Origin: CAZVEE01 sp964625525
Lineage (GTDB): Bacteria > Pseudomonadota > Alphaproteobacteria > JAJFIK01
Assembly (NCBI GenBank): GCA_964625525.1
Contig: CAZVEE010000041.1
Span: 1 to 29,991, forward strand
DNA: 29,991 bases
Direction of reading: 5' to 3'
Both the position numbers and the translations under genes were made by a program. The notes under the pieces were generated by a model. The model made no database searches and was not told where the DNA came from. It saw only the letters and a list, made by a program, of their open reading frames with translations. Positions 1 to 8,103 of this stretch are shown here, in pieces; position 1 is the stretch's first letter; the number at the start of each line of letters is the position of its first letter.

Positions 1-55
1 TTCAAAATCCGGTTCTGGTGACAGAGTGTCGGTTCGAGTCCGACCACCCGCACCA
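1..55 (+). tRNA. tRNA-Leu(CAA), 3' part only
   Basis: The window opens inside the anticodon loop. Bases 1-7 form the loop with anticodon CAA at 3-5, and 8-12 are the 3' anticodon strand. Bases 13-27 form a long class II variable arm with stem TCTG/CAGA. The T arm is 28-44 (GTCGG, loop TTCGAGT, CCGAC). The acceptor 3' strand is 45-51, the discriminator is A52, and an encoded CCA sits at 53-55. The long variable arm together with the CAA anticodon identifies leucine. The 5' half lies outside the window. Confidence 0.93.
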
Positions 56-142
56 TCTTTTCTATCTCACGGCAATTCGCTTTGCTCATGCCTCCGATGG
101 GGCGGCGCATCAGCGCCGACGCCCGGTCGGGCGGGTTCGATG

Positions 143-247
143 TGTTCGAGGTCTCTCCGCCGAGGCGCACCATATCATCTCTCCCATGGCCGTTCGCTGC
201 GCGCGCCTCTAATCGGGCGACCCGACCACTCGGCCCAGGCGCACCAT
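143..247 (+). repeat. Degenerate repeats of the tRNA-Leu 3' end and its flank
   Basis: GCACCAT, the tRNA end plus one base, occurs at 50-56 and again at 167-173 and 241-247. The copy at 167 is preceded by a T-loop-like TGTTCGAG. It is followed by about 55 bases that align with the flank just after the real tRNA: both contain a TTCGC block about 19 bases after CACCAT and then GCCTC..AT.GGGCG. The copy at 241 is preceded by CCGACCAC, as in the tRNA T arm and acceptor. I infer old partial duplications of the tRNA tail; the whole stretch 56-285 carries no convincing gene. Copy boundaries are approximate. Confidence 0.55.
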
Positions 248-285
248 TGGGATTTGAGGATAGGGTCTGGCCCTGCGGCCGCCGG

Positions 286-1695
286 TTACAGAGCCGGAGC
301 AGACACGCCCAGTGAGGGCTGACGCGCCGCATCTTCGAGCGCGCCCAGAAACGGCTCAGGCACATGATGCTGGGGCGACAGGCTGAACAGCCGCGCCAAC
401 GCGCTCTCCTCATCAAAGCCCGGATCATCTGCCCGCAAACGCGGCATCAAGGCCGCCACAGTGGATGTCTGTGCCCATTCTGGCCGCCGAGCGATAAGCA
501 TCATAACCGTTCGGCACTCTTCGACCGTGCCGACGCATTCCCAGGGCTTCACCGGGCGCAGACCCACCAGCTCCTCATATGTGTCCAGCAGCCCCGGCTT
601 ATCCAGCAGATCAGAGCGGAAGATCTCCATCAGCCGGGCCTTGGGGATAAAGGGGCTCATGAGCAGATAGGTGAACGCGCATTTGGGGCACTCGCCGCAC
701 CAAGTCGGCTCTTTTGTGTTCCCGATACGGAAATTCCGGTTACAGCTCATAAAACGATCATGCAGATGCGGCAACCCCGCCAGATGACGGGCGATCCAAA
801 GTTCCGAGACCGGCCGCAACAGAGAGAAGTAATTCGGCGCCGCGCCATCGCTCCGCGATACCGCATCGGCCATCAAAGTCTCCAGCGCGAAAGTCTTTGA
901 ATACTGATGATTAACACCATGACCGTCGATCAGGGCGGTATCCTCATCGGCGGACCGTTCATTGGCGAAAATGACGTGGCGCGCCCGCAGCACCCGCGCC
1001 GCCAGTAGCGCAATCAGCGAGTTGATGGCGGTGACCGGCACATGGCCATTAAGCGCCCCAGCGGCGTTGGCGGCGCGCAAGGCAGGATCAAGGAAACGGT
1101 CCATATAGAGCAGGCCGTCACCGGGATCGGCAACATAGACCGGCTCTTTCATATGCACACGGATCTTAAAGAAATATGCGGCGGATACAGATTGTTTCAC
1201 CACATCCATGGCGACGTAAGAGTCTTTGCCGCCGCCAAAGCCGACAAGCGCCATCGCGTTGGCGAACGGAGACGCGACTTCAACCTCACCAGACGCATCG
1301 GCCTGCCCCGAGCTCGCCTCACGCGGCGCCCGGAACGCGAATGTGAGGGGATAGGGAAACGGCAAGGCGTTCCGCACAAAGAACTCGCCCAACCCTTGTT
1401 CATACACCGCATGGATGAGCGCATGGGCCGGCGCGTCGGCCGGTGCGGTGGCGATCTCCACCCGCTGCGCCGCCGCAGCCTTGTAATAGCTGACACCAAG
1501 CACACTGTGCAACAGGCTGATAATCCGGTCTCGGATCGGATCCATTCCAGCGGCAAAGCCGTCGAGACCCGGCAACATCACCGTCTCGCGGAATGCTCCG
1601 TATGTCTCACAATGATAGAAGAAATCGACCGCCGGCAGATCATCGCGAAACCGCCACTCGGTTACATGAAACACGCCCTTGCCGCCCGCTGCCAT
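286..1695 (-). CDS. murL: MurL, UDP-MurNAc-L-Ala-L-Glu epimerase
   Basis: 469 residues. MurL converts the terminal L-glutamate of UDP-MurNAc-L-Ala-L-Glu to D-glutamate using ATP, so D-Glu is made on the cytoplasmic peptidoglycan precursor rather than supplied by glutamate racemase; this was established for the Xanthomonas enzyme. Visible here are a PP-loop-like nucleotide motif GFGGGKDS (about 152-159), a conserved VIFANERSADED block (about 241-252) and a cysteine cluster CGECPKC (about 333-339). The ATG at 1695 is preceded by GGAGGGTGA, which contains the stop of the upstream murD2 gene. The two genes are three bases apart and very probably translationally coupled. Identification rests on motif recognition plus the MurD-type neighbour, a pairing diagnostic of this pathway. 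Confidence 0.88.
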   Translation of the reverse strand: MAAGGKGVFHVTEWRFRDDLPAVDFFYHCETYGAFRETVMLPGLDGFAAGMDPIRDRIISLLHSVLGVSYYKAAAAQRVEIATAPADAPAHALIHAVYEQGLGEFFVRNALPFPYPLTFAFRAPREASSGQADASGEVEVASPFANAMALVGFGGGKDSYVAMDVVKQSVSAAYFFKIRVHMKEPVYVADPGDGLLYMDRFLDPALRAANAAGALNGHVPVTAINSLIALLAARVLRARHVIFANERSADEDTALIDGHGVNHQYSKTFALETLMADAVSRSDGAAPNYFSLLRPVSELWIARHLAGLPHLHDRFMSCNRNFRIGNTKEPTWCGECPKCAFTYLLMSPFIPKARLMEIFRSDLLDKPGLLDTYEELVGLRPVKPWECVGTVEECRTVMMLIARRPEWAQTSTVAALMPRLRADDPGFDEESALARLFSLSPQHHVPEPFLGALEDAARQPSLGVSAPAL

Positions 1696-1698
1696 GGC

Positions 1699-3099
1699 TC
1701 ACCCTCCCCCATGGCTGACCTGCCCGGCCAGCCCTGAACGGGCTCGGGCCAGCGTGCGAAAGCGCTCGCCCCGATCCTCGAAATTGCGAAACTGACCATA
1801 GCTCGGCGCCCCCGGTGACAACAACACCACGCCGCCTTCCGGCGTCAGGCGCGCCGCCCGCTCCATCGCCTCCTCCAGCGATGCGCACAAGACGCGCTCC
1901 AGCCCCGGCGCATGCCCAAGCGCCGCGCCGCACTCCTCCAACGCCCGCGCCCCATTATTGGGCAGGCCCAACAGCGCCATGACACCGGAGCCCGCCAGCG
2001 CCCGGCCCACCAGGCCGTAGTCCTGGGCCCGGTCATACCCCCCCAAGATCAAGGTGACCGGGCGCCCACGATAAACGCTCAAGGCCGCCAGGATCGACTC
2101 TGGGGTGGTAGAAATGGAATCATTCACATACAGACGGCCGTGGATCGTGCCCACTTCCTCCAGCCGGTGCGCCAGCGGTGCAAACCCATTGATGGCCTCG
2201 ATCACGGCCGGCGGTTCAAGCTCATCCGGTGCGATCAGACCCAGCGCCCGGAGGATCTCCAACACGGCACAAATATTCAGGAGATTGTGCTCGCCCCTCA
2301 GGCGCGGCTCCACAGGCACCGGGCGCACCCCGTGCCACAGCCCCCCCGCCTGGACATGATAGCCGTCGCGCACACCGAAACAGCGGGTGATCCGGTTGGC
2401 TGGCACCTGCGCGCGCAGTGTTTCACTCGCCCCATTCACGATGGCGTCGCGCGGGCACAGCTGCGTCAGCAAACGACACTTATCTGCATAGTACTGCTCA
2501 ACCGACCCGTGCCAATCCACATGCTCTGGATAAAGATTAAGAATTACGCCCACATGCGGTGCCACCGCCAGATCCGCGATCTGATAGGAGGACAGCTCCA
2601 AGACGCTTTCGTCCCGGCCAGGCGCAATATCCAGCAAGGGCACGCCAATATTGCCGCCGAGTACCGCCCCGCGCCCCATGGCCAGAAGCACATGGTGCAA
2701 CACCGCCGCCGTGGTGCTTTTGCCCTTGGTCCCGGTGATGACAATGCTGCGCGCATCCTGATACCGCTCCAGCCACAGCCCCGCCGAGGTCACGACGGGG
2801 ACGCCGCATAGACGTTGCAAAACGGGATGATGGTGTATGGACACGCCTGGGCTGCGGAATATCACGTCAAGATGCACATCGCTCGCCGCGTCCGCGCCCC
2901 CAGGACCAGTGAGATTGCGCACCGAGGCCAAGCCCGCCGCCGCAAGCTCCCCATCCGGGATCGCGCGATCGTCAAATAGAACGATCTGCTGCACCGCCGC
3001 TTCGCGCTTGAGGAAGTCAAGGAATGACTTCCCTTCGCGCCCAAAGCCGATCACCCCGACCTGGCGCGCGCCGCGAACCCGTTCCAAACTGCCTGTCAT
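1699..3099 (-). CDS. murD2: MurD2, UDP-MurNAc-L-alanine:L-glutamate ligase
   Basis: 466 residues from the ATG at 3099. A Mur ligase: an N-terminal Rossmann-like domain starts at GVIGFGREGKS (about 15-25). The central ATPase has the P-loop GTKGKST (123-129), where ordinary MurD usually has GTNGKS/T. It also has LELSSYQI (about 167-174) and NLYPEHVDWH (188-197), and is followed by the C-terminal Mur ligase domain. The classical MurD adds D-Glu to UDP-MurNAc-L-Ala. Because murL follows immediately, I assign the MurD2 variant, which adds L-Glu for later epimerisation. The frame stays open upstream to 3243, but those 48 residues do not resemble the family and the Rossmann motif begins right after the chosen ATG. 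That ATG has no strong ribosome-binding site. An ordinary MurD cannot be fully excluded from sequence alone. Confidence 0.85.
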   Translation of the reverse strand: MTGSLERVRGARQVGVIGFGREGKSFLDFLKREAAVQQIVLFDDRAIPDGELAAAGLASVRNLTGPGGADAASDVHLDVIFRSPGVSIHHHPVLQRLCGVPVVTSAGLWLERYQDARSIVITGTKGKSTTAAVLHHVLLAMGRGAVLGGNIGVPLLDIAPGRDESVLELSSYQIADLAVAPHVGVILNLYPEHVDWHGSVEQYYADKCRLLTQLCPRDAIVNGASETLRAQVPANRITRCFGVRDGYHVQAGGLWHGVRPVPVEPRLRGEHNLLNICAVLEILRALGLIAPDELEPPAVIEAINGFAPLAHRLEEVGTIHGRLYVNDSISTTPESILAALSVYRGRPVTLILGGYDRAQDYGLVGRALAGSGVMALLGLPNNGARALEECGAALGHAPGLERVLCASLEEAMERAARLTPEGGVVLLSPGAPSYGQFRNFEDRGERFRTLARARSGLAGQVSHGGG

Positions 3100-3319
3100 A
3101 ATTGTGCCTGCACTGCCCCACCCATCCGGACTGACCCGCCTAGGCACTGATTGGCACCAAATTGAGGCCAGCATCCAAGACGCACCCACCCACGACGCGG
3201 CATGGGGCAGCGTGACCGGCACGAACGTCGCTCGCTCCCTCACCCTAGCTCAAGGGACAGCGCCGGACGGACCAAACAAGACCAAAAGCAATTTGCCCAT
3301 GACGAGTCTGCTAAGCGAG

Positions 3320-4623
3320 TCAGAGCACGGTGACGTTCAACTCGCCATAGCTCCTCTCAAGCGCAATAGCGTTGCCAAAGGCTTGCTCTACCTCACGGAG
3401 GCTATCCGGGCTCGTCGCCATCTGAGCGATGGATAGAACGTTAGCTTGGCCAGCGGAGTCACTCGCCTGGCCTTCGACCTCCCCGTTCCGGGTTCGCCGG
3501 CCGATGGCGTACTTTGTCATCAAGTCTTCCTGATGCGTTCGCACCCGCGTGCCACGCACCTGAAATCGTGATTTCCCCTCCTTACTGAGAAGGGCATGCG
3601 CTACAAAACACAAAAGATAGTCTTTAGTGGACACCACGCGGTTACGATTTTCTTCAAGTATTTGCTTCGCTTGTTCATAGACATCGTTTGCACGCACACT
3701 GCCGACAGATACAGTAGAGGCAACCCCGCTTTGAAGCGTTATATAATCATAAAACACACTGTCTATTCGATTTTTGATGCAAAGAGGCTCCGTATGTAAG
3801 TCGAAAATATCGCATTCCTCAAAGACTTGGAACACAAACGATGCATTATTTTTCCCGTAACTAATATCAAAAGAGTGTGTATTCTTGACATTAACCTCAT
3901 TTGCTTGAAAAATTAACTGTCCTCCGACCTCTGCGTTCAGTAGATTGTGCGGTGCAATCATGTGATTTATTGCGTCAAGGAGGCCGTCCGGATGAAGTCT
4001 TCCCCCGCCATTGATACCGTGCGCCAACATCATTTCACGCGCTTCTTGCGCGCGAATGCCCGCCAAGGCCGCAGCCATGATATCTGCAGTTTTTACAAAA
4101 TCTGCAGTAAGACTATCTAGATCACAATTTAAACGCTCAAAATTACCACCAATCACAATTGAAAAATTCCCCTGATGGCCACTTGACCAGAAGGGAACAT
4201 GAAGTCTACAACTTTTGGTATCGCCTAGTGACTTCGTAATAGGAGAGACTACCTCCAACGCGCCACTTTCGATTTCCGAAAGCAAATCCTCAACTACGCT
4301 TGTTAGTCTATCAAGACTTACGCCACACCAAGGAGCAGTGCAAATAGTATCAATCATTGCCTTTAAAGCAAGAACAATGGAAACTTTCTCTGCCCATACA
4401 TGCTTTGTTTGGCAGAATTCATATTGTTCAAGCTTTCTATCCAGTTGAAGGTTCTCAAAATCTATACGAAGATCGAAATATATCTCATCGACCCAGGTGG
4501 CCGCATTATCAAAAACGATACTGCGAATATAGTGGTCATCAATTTCAGGAACGTAGGGTAAGCGCATATTCAGCTTGGTCGAGAAATACGGAATTATCTT
4601 TTTATATGCTCTAAGCGCCTTAG
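3320..4623 (-). CDS. Unrecognised AT-rich gene, 5' end lost in assembly gap
   Basis: At least 433 residues are readable. The first internal ATG is at 4567, but the frame stays open for 18 more codons up to the N run at 4623, so the real start is probably inside or beyond the gap. The protein appears soluble, with no signal peptide or membrane segment and no nucleotide-binding motif I recognise. An MMLAHGINGGGRLHPDG stretch and several acidic patches stand out. The last ~70 residues are polar and look like a flexible tail. Base composition is much more AT-rich than the murD2 or proS neighbours, with codons such as AAA, AAT and TTT common, which suggests recent acquisition. It has no close downstream partner before murD2. 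I cannot assign a function. That it is a real gene is supported by length and composition-consistent codon use. Confidence 0.7.
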
Positions 4624-4723
4624 NNNNNNNNNNNNNNNNNNNNNNNNNNNNNNNNNNNNNNNNNNNNNNNNNNNNNNNNNNNNNNNNNNNNNNNNNNNNN
4701 NNNNNNNNNNNNNNNNNNNNNNN
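4624..4723. other. Assembly gap (100 N)
   Basis: One hundred N characters, a conventional scaffold gap whose true size is unknown. It removes the 5' end of the AT-rich gene to its left. The flanking bases do not share an obvious overlap, unlike the second gap at 24135-24234. Confidence 0.98.
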
Positions 4724-4846
4724 TAACCGGTAAAATATGGCTCATGTCCAGCGCCTGATCAACACGCAGTTAGGAGGGTGATGCCAGCATATAAAAAACC
4801 GTAAAAGCATCTCGCATCACCGACATTACACAATGTATTTCCAAGA

Positions 4847-4876
4847 TGTGCCCCAACTGGTGCCAGTTGGGGCACA
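4847..4876. terminator. Perfect 30-bp palindrome after the 69-aa gene
   Basis: The arm TGTGCCCCAACTGG at 4847-4860 is the exact reverse complement of 4863-4876, separated only by TG. It starts six bases beyond the TAA of the minus-strand 69-residue gene, so it would form a strong hairpin at the 3' end of that mRNA. No T run follows on the minus strand, so it is not a textbook intrinsic terminator. A role as an mRNA-end stabiliser or a protein-binding operator is equally possible. Confidence 0.6.
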
Positions 4877-4881
4877 AATCA

Positions 4882-5091
4882 TTACAGCCCCGAAACCAGG
4901 CCCGCAGGGATTTCAATGACCAGTTCGTCAGGCCCAACCTTCCCTTCGGGAAGCAAACGAGCCTTGGACGCATCAACTTTCTTGCCAATGACAAGAAGGC
5001 GGCCATCTTCGATTTCAAACACGCTCGGGCATGAACCGGGACCACAAATAAAAGCTGCCGGCGTGACTTCTTTGATCTTGAACTCAGACAC
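4882..5091 (-). CDS. Small unrecognised protein with GPGSCP motif
   Basis: 69 residues starting at a GTG (5089-5091) preceded by AGGAGAGAGAGG, a strong purine-rich ribosome-binding region. The same frame extends upstream to 5220, but that part is arginine- and cysteine-rich, looks non-coding and includes the ribosome-binding site, so the GTG start is preferred. The protein has two cysteines in CGPGSCPSVFE (about 16-26), a hydrophobic LLVIGKK strand (about 32-38) and an acidic, valine-rich end, suggesting a small mostly beta fold. It has no signal peptide or membrane segment. I do not know its function. The nearest genes are an orphan AT-rich gene and a toxin-antitoxin-NTPase unit, so an accessory role is plausible but unproven. 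Confidence 0.65.
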   Translation of the reverse strand: MSEFKIKEVTPAAFICGPGSCPSVFEIEDGRLLVIGKKVDASKARLLPEGKVGPDELVIEIPAGLVSGL

Positions 5092-5495
5092 TTTCCTCTC
5101 TCTCCTCTGACATCTCCTAGACTCAACCGAAAATGTAATTCGCATGCGGATAAATCCTGACAGCCCACAAATCTTTACGATTTGCCGACCGCATACCAAC
5201 GGGTAACAGGATACCGCCACTGAGCCGATGACTCAGACTCAACCGTTGTAAACATTGCCGCCGAGCTGTAAAGTGAAAAGGTGACTTCCTCAATACTCAT
5301 AGGCGCCCAAAATGCTCTTACACGCCGTCATTTAAAACGAAAAATCTTCAGTCACATCTATAAAGCAGACTCTTATCAAGAGGTTTTACTTATCTAGATT
5401 TTATGCGCCTCAGCGTCCCCCGGCCATCAAAGACTTTATAAAAGTGCCAAACCTCGCAAACTCACATAAAGGGTTAACAGCACGCGCGCACGTCC
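5092..5495. other. 404-bp AT-rich intergenic region
   Basis: Lies downstream of the KAP NTPase gene and upstream of the 69-residue gene, both on the minus strand, so it should hold the promoter of the small gene. I see no convincing open frame. AGACTCAACCG occurs twice, at 5119-5129 and 5235-5245. A small hairpin CTCTT/AAGAG lies at 5370-5382. The AT-rich composition ends near 5400, close to the NTPase stop, marking one edge of the foreign-looking DNA. Confidence 0.5.
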
Positions 5496-7688
5496 TCATC
5501 GGGGCGCATCGTAAGGCTGTGCACTCCCCCACAACTGCCGCAGGTGGCTGAGGATCTGCTCGTTGCCGACGATGCGGGTGCGCACTTTGTCGTCCAGGTC
5601 GAAGTCGTCGGCGAAGAGGAGGGCGAGAAGACGGGTGCGGGTTTGGGCGGGCATGGTGACAAGGGCCTGCTGGAGGCCGGACTGCCACTGGGTGTCCCAC
5701 ACGGCCATGTCCACCAGGAGGAGCACCGGCGCGAGGGACCGCAGGCCGGGCAGGAACTCGCCCTTGATATGGGCGGTGCGGGCGTGCATGGCGAATTGGA
5801 AGGCGAGATTGCGCGCGTCTTCAGGCTCTAAACTGCTCGCGGTGCGGGGGCCAGCTCCATTGGCCTGGCGGGCGAGCCGGGCGCGGGCCCAACAGGGACG
5901 CAGAATGGCAGCAGAGAGATTCCACTCGCCCTCCGTGACCAAGGTCGACAGAATGCCGGCGGCGGGGAAGCCGGGAACCGCATCGGCACGGCGTTGGAAC
6001 AAAGACGCAAGCTGATCGATGAGCGTGCCGGCCTGGGCCGTGGTGAAACCAGTCTGCTCATCCAATGTCATCAGGGCGCCGAGCACACCAACCCAGAACT
6101 CCTCGTCGCGCGCGTCCTGCGCGCCTGGATACGCTTGCGCAAGGTCAGTCATCAAAGAACTGATCGTCCCTTCGGCAATGGCCGTGCGCAGGGTCTCCCG
6201 CACCGTCGTGCTTTCCGCCAGGATCAAGTCATGAACCGGATCCCCTTGAGGCTCGGGCAATGGCCCGAGACGCAGCGCCGCCAACAAGGGGCGCAAGAAA
6301 CAAATGCGGTCCTTGGCAACGCCAGAGAGATCCCCCGGCTTGGTATGAGCCGGAAACAGGAAGCGGTGCAGGGCCACGATGCCCGGCGCGGCATCGGCAA
6401 GCTCACCAGTTGGATCGGTCGCGCCATCCACGCCCATGACCGGGGCCTCAAGCCGCCGGCGCAGCTCATCATCTGAATCCGGATCAAGGACATAGCGTTC
6501 CGGATTGGCGCGCAAAGCCGCCGCCAGCTCCGGCGCCTTGGCCGCAAGCGCCGCAAGACCCACCACATCGACCATATTCACATCGCCCGCGACCATGGGG
6601 GCCAAAGCCCGCACTTGACCGGCGAAGCGTTTCACATCCCGCGGCGTGGCCAGCACGCGGCCGGGTAAAATCTCGCCTGCGAGTGTCGCATAGCGCGGGT
6701 CAGCAAGGGCCTCATCAGCGTCCACATCACGCAAAGCCAGAGCCGCTTCCGCATCAACCAGCGCACCCAATTCATCCGGCGTCGCGAGCGGCACGGGGAT
6801 CTGCAACTGAACGATTTTTTCCAGATAGGCCCGCCCGCGTGCCGCTTGCGCGCCCGCCGGCGCATCGCGACCCAGGGCTTCGATCACGCGTGCTTCGTCA
6901 TAAGCCAGAATGTAGGAAATCTGCTCGAAATCGGCGACGGCGCGAATGAGCTGGGCAATTGCCCGCACATCCGCGTCTTCCAACCGGTCCACCTCATCAA
7001 TCAATACAATGATGGGTGTCTCCACTTGCGCCAGCGCTTCCGCCACCGCCTGTTTGCGCTCATGCAGAGAAGCCGGCAACGCAAGCTGCGTGCGCACGCC
7101 GTCGCGCGCGGCCTCGACCCCGCCACGCACGGCCGCCCCCAGCCCCGGTGTCGCCAAGTCAGCAAGCCCGGCCAAATGCCCCAGATAAGACAGCACTTGG
7201 TCAGCCGCCCGCGCGGTTTGCTCCTTAAAGCGCCGCTCTGCGGTCAGACTGGCAGCCAACGAGCCCAGAAAATCCGTGATCAGCGCATCCCGGCCTGACA
7301 CCAACCAGGGATCAAAGCGCAGAATAATGGGACGGGGCCGCCGCTCGCTCAGCTCACAGGTGAGCAAGTTTAAGAGAGACGTTTTCCCCGCCCCCCAGGA
7401 TCCCGTCAGGCCGAGTGTGACACCGCGCGCGCCTTGCCCGTCCGTCGCCAGAAGACCACGCGCCAGGCGTTTGACGAAATCATGCCGGCCGAGGACATCC
7501 TGCTCAGGTCCTGTGATGGGCCGGTCAGTGCCTGGCTGAGGCCCCCGCACGGCTCCGACATGCAACGCTTCGGCGCGACTGTCCGTCTCTTGCCCATCCG
7601 CGCCCCGTGCGTGAGTATCTTGGGTCTCGCCCTGGAAACGAGCGCGTTGCGGCGGCATAAAGTCAGCAAACGTATTAACGGCCTTCAT
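5496..7688 (-). CDS. KAP-family P-loop NTPase, third gene of a TA unit
   Basis: 730 residues. After about 55 polar residues comes a KAP-type STAND/AAA-like ATPase. The Walker A motif is GSWGAGKTS (about 96-104), a FDPWLVSGRD block lies near 125-134, and Walker B is IIVLIDEVDRL (about 226-236). These are followed by ILAYDE (about 260-265), a YLEKIVQLQIP segment (about 288-298) and an RDVKRF helix. Unlike many KAP proteins I see no clear membrane-spanning insertion; the small Ala/Gly-rich stretch near 160-195 is too polar. The C-terminal half, about 350 residues, is unassigned. The ATG at 7688 overlaps the antitoxin stop as ATGA, so translation is coupled; the frame upstream of it duplicates antitoxin coding DNA. 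KAP NTPases include T7 PifA-like exclusion proteins and other defence components. Function here is unknown. Confidence 0.85.
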   Translation of the reverse strand: MKAVNTFADFMPPQRARFQGETQDTHARGADGQETDSRAEALHVGAVRGPQPGTDRPITGPEQDVLGRHDFVKRLARGLLATDGQGARGVTLGLTGSWGAGKTSLLNLLTCELSERRPRPIILRFDPWLVSGRDALITDFLGSLAASLTAERRFKEQTARAADQVLSYLGHLAGLADLATPGLGAAVRGGVEAARDGVRTQLALPASLHERKQAVAEALAQVETPIIVLIDEVDRLEDADVRAIAQLIRAVADFEQISYILAYDEARVIEALGRDAPAGAQAARGRAYLEKIVQLQIPVPLATPDELGALVDAEAALALRDVDADEALADPRYATLAGEILPGRVLATPRDVKRFAGQVRALAPMVAGDVNMVDVVGLAALAAKAPELAAALRANPERYVLDPDSDDELRRRLEAPVMGVDGATDPTGELADAAPGIVALHRFLFPAHTKPGDLSGVAKDRICFLRPLLAALRLGPLPEPQGDPVHDLILAESTTVRETLRTAIAEGTISSLMTDLAQAYPGAQDARDEEFWVGVLGALMTLDEQTGFTTAQAGTLIDQLASLFQRRADAVPGFPAAGILSTLVTEGEWNLSAAILRPCWARARLARQANGAGPRTASSLEPEDARNLAFQFAMHARTAHIKGEFLPGLRSLAPVLLLVDMAVWDTQWQSGLQQALVTMPAQTRTRLLALLFADDFDLDDKVRTRIVGNEQILSHLRQLWGSAQPYDAPR

Positions 7689-8068
7689 CGTTCCATCCGT
7701 CTTTTCGGCGCCACGGCATCGGACCCATCCATGCCGTTCCCCAAGGTTTCTTCGACCAGGCGCGGATTGCGCTCCAGCAAATTCAACAAGACTTGCGCCG
7801 GGCCCGAGGGCGTGCGGTGCCCCTGTTCCCAATTGCGCAAGGTGGCGACGCTCACGCCCACCGTCGCGGCGAAACTGGCCTGCGACAGCCCGGTGCTGCG
7901 CCGGATCGCGCTGATGTCCACGGTGCGCACGGGCACGGCCTGAATGCGCACCGCCGCCCCCCGTGTTCGGTCTCCGCCCAAAAAGGCCGCGGCATCATCG
8001 AGCCCGGCCATGATCCCGTCTTTGACGGTCTGTTTTATCTCGGTTTTCTTTATGTCGCTTTTCGTCAT
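7685..8068 (-). CDS. HigA/NadS-like XRE antitoxin
   Basis: 127 residues. A lysine-rich N-terminus of about 45 residues precedes a Cro/C1-type helix-turn-helix (about 50-88). Characteristic positions are IRRSTGLSQASFA, then GVSVATLRNWEQGHRTPSGPA, a pattern typical of HigA-2/NadS antitoxins. It follows the toxin gene after 35 bases, the toxin-first order of higBA loci, and should neutralise the toxin and repress the shared promoter through the palindrome at 8551-8574. Its stop overlaps the start of the KAP NTPase gene. The ATG at 8068 has only a weak ribosome-binding site. A later in-frame ATG (MAGLDDAAAF) is a possible alternative start. Confidence in the antitoxin role comes from both the domain and the neighbour. 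Confidence 0.87.
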   Translation of the reverse strand: MTKSDIKKTEIKQTVKDGIMAGLDDAAAFLGGDRTRGAAVRIQAVPVRTVDISAIRRSTGLSQASFAATVGVSVATLRNWEQGHRTPSGPAQVLLNLLERNPRLVEETLGNGMDGSDAVAPKRRMER

Positions 8069-8103
8069 CGCGTTCTTATGACCCGTCGCGTTTGGGGGCT
8101 GCG

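Noticed and set aside
26..322. Open frames (98 and 64 codons) on the plus strand across the tRNA tail repeats
   Set aside because: They begin inside the tRNA, have no ribosome-binding site and simply read the GC-rich repeat units; similar frames arise behind other tRNA genes.
4781..4804. Seven-codon plus-strand micro-frame directly after a perfect AGGAGGGTG
   Set aside because: The ribosome-binding site is striking, but the peptide is tiny, no gene follows on the plus strand, and the nearby gap prevents judging context.
4770..5168. 132-codon minus-strand frame covering the 69-residue gene and the palindrome
   Set aside because: Overlaps a better-supported gene in another frame and the hairpin; cysteine/arginine-rich composition typical of a shadow frame.
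7689..7832. N-terminal extension of the KAP NTPase frame
   Set aside because: It lies entirely within the antitoxin gene in a different frame, and the ATGA overlap gives a natural start at 7688.
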